Of a DNA stretch of 15,430 nt, positions 14,185-15,430 are shown one piece after another. Origin of the DNA: CAWJHE01 sp964614855. GTDB lineage: Bacteria; Chloroflexota; Anaerolineae; Anaerolineales; UBA4823. Position 1 is the first letter of the stretch; the number at the start of each line of letters is the position of its first letter. The notes beneath the pieces are model-generated. The model had not been told where the DNA came from. It made no database searches and worked only from the letters and a program-made list of their open reading frames with translations. The translations under genes and the position numbers were made by a program. The DNA is taken from contig CAZTMX010000058.1 in the NCBI GenBank assembly GCA_964614855.1, positions 1-15,430 on the forward strand, given 5' to 3'.

Positions 14185-15430
14185 ATGACATTCACAGCGA
14201 TGGAAGGACGTTCTGACCCACGCCCCCTGGCTCGCTACAGCTACCTGAGCGTGGTGCGCGCCGGGCTGGCGGCGCACAAATACGCCTATGCACGTGAAAC
14301 CGTGCTCACCTGGTTGGCGCACTACCCGGGCGATCTGTACGCCGGGTTGTGCTATGCCGAAGCGCTGGTGGGGGAAGGACGTTTGGCCCAGGCGCTGCAG
14401 GTGCTGCAGGGTCTGTGTATGGCGGACCCGGAATTTTCCGAAGCCGCTGACCTGCTTTTCAAAATTCAAATCGAGGCTGCAGCACAGGCGCGGGGGGGTG
14501 AAAGGCCCAACGAGCGCCGCAAGGTCTTTGCCCCGGGGCTTGCGCTGGCCAATTACCAGGCTGCCCTGACCGGCGAGGCGCCAGCAGGCAGCGAGCCTGC
14601 CCCCTGGGCGCTCAAGCTGTACCAGGCCAGGCAGGCGCTGGATGCCGGACGCCTGGAGCAGGCGCAGGGATTTATCCGCGAAGCGCTCAGCCTGCAAGCC
14701 GCCCACCCCTTGGCGGCTGTGACGCACCTACGCTACCTGCTGGCAAACCATAAAGTCACCCCGGAAACCCGCCTGAAGATCGCCGAGCGCTACCTGGGCG
14801 CCTGGCCGGACTGCCTGGCGTGCAGCCTGGTGTATGCGGACTGCCTGATGGACCTGGGCGAGGACGGCAAGGGGGTAACCTTGCTGCACCAGGCTGTCGG
14901 GCGGGATGTAGCGGGGCAGGTGGTGCGCCGCCTGTGGGGCGAGAACCACCCTTACCTGCCGCTGTGGCCTGAAAAGATGGAACTGGCGCTGCAAAGCGCG
15001 GCGCCTGCAGAAGTATTGAAACTGCTGGGCTGGAACCAGCTGCCCGAAAAGGCAAGCCAACCCGCGCCGCGCCTGGATACAGATGCCCCGCTAGCTGAAA
15101 GCCTGGATGAAGATGAAGAGTTCGAGCGCATGTGGGAGCAGCCGGCAGCACTGGCGCAGGATGTCGCTGAGCTGGGGCAAACCGCGCCACCGGCGCATGA
15201 AAATACGGAGTTGGCGCAAGCTGGACCATCCACACAAGACGGCGCCGAGCAACTGAAAAGCGCCCAGCCTGGGCAAGACGGCGCAGAACTCGGACAAGCC
15301 TCGCAACCTGCGGCGCAACAGTCTGCGTTCCTCGCGATAGACAAATCCACCCTGCCGCAAGACGCGCAGACCGCAGCAGGCCTCACCCAGGCTGCCGTGG
15401 TGGCGGACCTGGAGCAGATGCTGCGCGAGC
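14185..15430 (+). CDS. TPR-containing protein with Gln/Ala-rich linker (cut by window edge)
   Basis: From the ATG at 14185, with GAGGG nine bases upstream, 415 codons run open to the right edge, so the C-terminus is missing. Residues 1-290 are helical with TPR-like hairpins (AYARETVLTWLAHYPGDLYAG, YAEALVGEGRLAQALQVLQG, ALDAGRLEQAQGFIREALSL). From about residue 290 the sequence becomes acidic (LDEDEEFERMWEQ) and then a disordered Gln/Ala/Pro-rich linker with loose repeats of the AELGQ kind (AELGQTAP, TELAQAGP, AELGQASQ). There is no signal peptide or TM helix in the visible part. It follows the giant TPR gene by 24 bases and is the last visible gene of the train. The linker suggests another folded domain beyond the window. 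I recognise no named family. Confidence 0.85.
   Translation, partial: MTFTAMEGRSDPRPLARYSYLSVVRAGLAAHKYAYARETVLTWLAHYPGDLYAGLCYAEALVGEGRLAQALQVLQGLCMADPEFSEAADLLFKIQIEAAAQARGGERPNERRKVFAPGLALANYQAALTGEAPAGSEPAPWALKLYQARQALDAGRLEQAQGFIREALSLQAAHPLAAVTHLRYLLANHKVTPETRLKIAERYLGAWPDCLACSLVYADCLMDLGEDGKGVTLLHQAVGRDVAGQVVRRLWGENHPYLPLWPEKMELALQSAAPAEVLKLLGWNQLPEKASQPAPRLDTDAPLAESLDEDEEFERMWEQPAALAQDVAELGQTAPPAHENTELAQAGPSTQDGAEQLKSAQPGQDGAELGQASQPAAQQSAFLAIDKSTLPQDAQTAAGLTQAAVVADLEQMLRE

Overview
The window looks like the chromosome of a member of the Chloroflexota, most likely class Anaerolineae. This is inferred from the flavour of the AspRS, the thioredoxin-TPR protein and the Chloroflexi-type glycosidase-like and LCP-like proteins, not from a database search. 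The DNA is moderately GC-rich and densely coded. There are no insertion sequences, tRNA or rRNA genes, or CRISPR arrays.

Left part (1-4137) is housekeeping. On the minus strand, a small ArsR-type repressor gene (421-762) is followed 34 bases later by a secreted or anchored multiheme cytochrome c gene that runs off the left edge. An imperfect palindrome just upstream of the repressor start may be its own operator. Divergently, a near-consensus promoter (873-901) drives aspS (930-2723), aspartyl-tRNA synthetase. Immediately downstream of aspS is a gene-free stretch (2724-3147). It holds a strong candidate for 6S RNA (about 2774-2952) with its own extended -10 promoter, a 12-bp terminator-like hairpin (2983-3010), and a nested inverted repeat of unknown role (3034-3114). 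A CnoX/YbbN-type thioredoxin-TPR gene (3148-3984) lies on the minus strand.

Right part (4138 to the end) is one tightly packed plus-strand gene train of seven genes. Gaps are 24-54 bases, with one ATGA overlap. In order: a TIM-barrel glycosidase-like protein lacking both catalytic glutamates, with repeat linkers and a CWB2-like C-terminal segment; an FtsZ homologue with a normal GTP-binding motif and a C-terminal partner-binding tail, but with a key T7-loop aspartate replaced by histidine; an 81-residue basic protein; a single-pass membrane protein resembling a degenerate LytR-CpsA-Psr (LCP) domain; a two-TM-helix membrane protein; a giant 1868-residue TPR protein; and a second TPR protein cut by the window edge.

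This train is not the usual dcw division cluster: no ftsA, ftsQ, mur or sepF gene is seen. Its repeated theme is proteins that keep the fold of cell-envelope or division enzymes while losing catalytic residues, next to very large TPR scaffolds. My main hypothesis is an FtsZ-paralogue-based cytoskeletal or envelope system not described under any name I know. A patch inside the giant TPR gene (about 12280-12323) looks like two compensating single-base frameshifts and should be checked before that protein is used.
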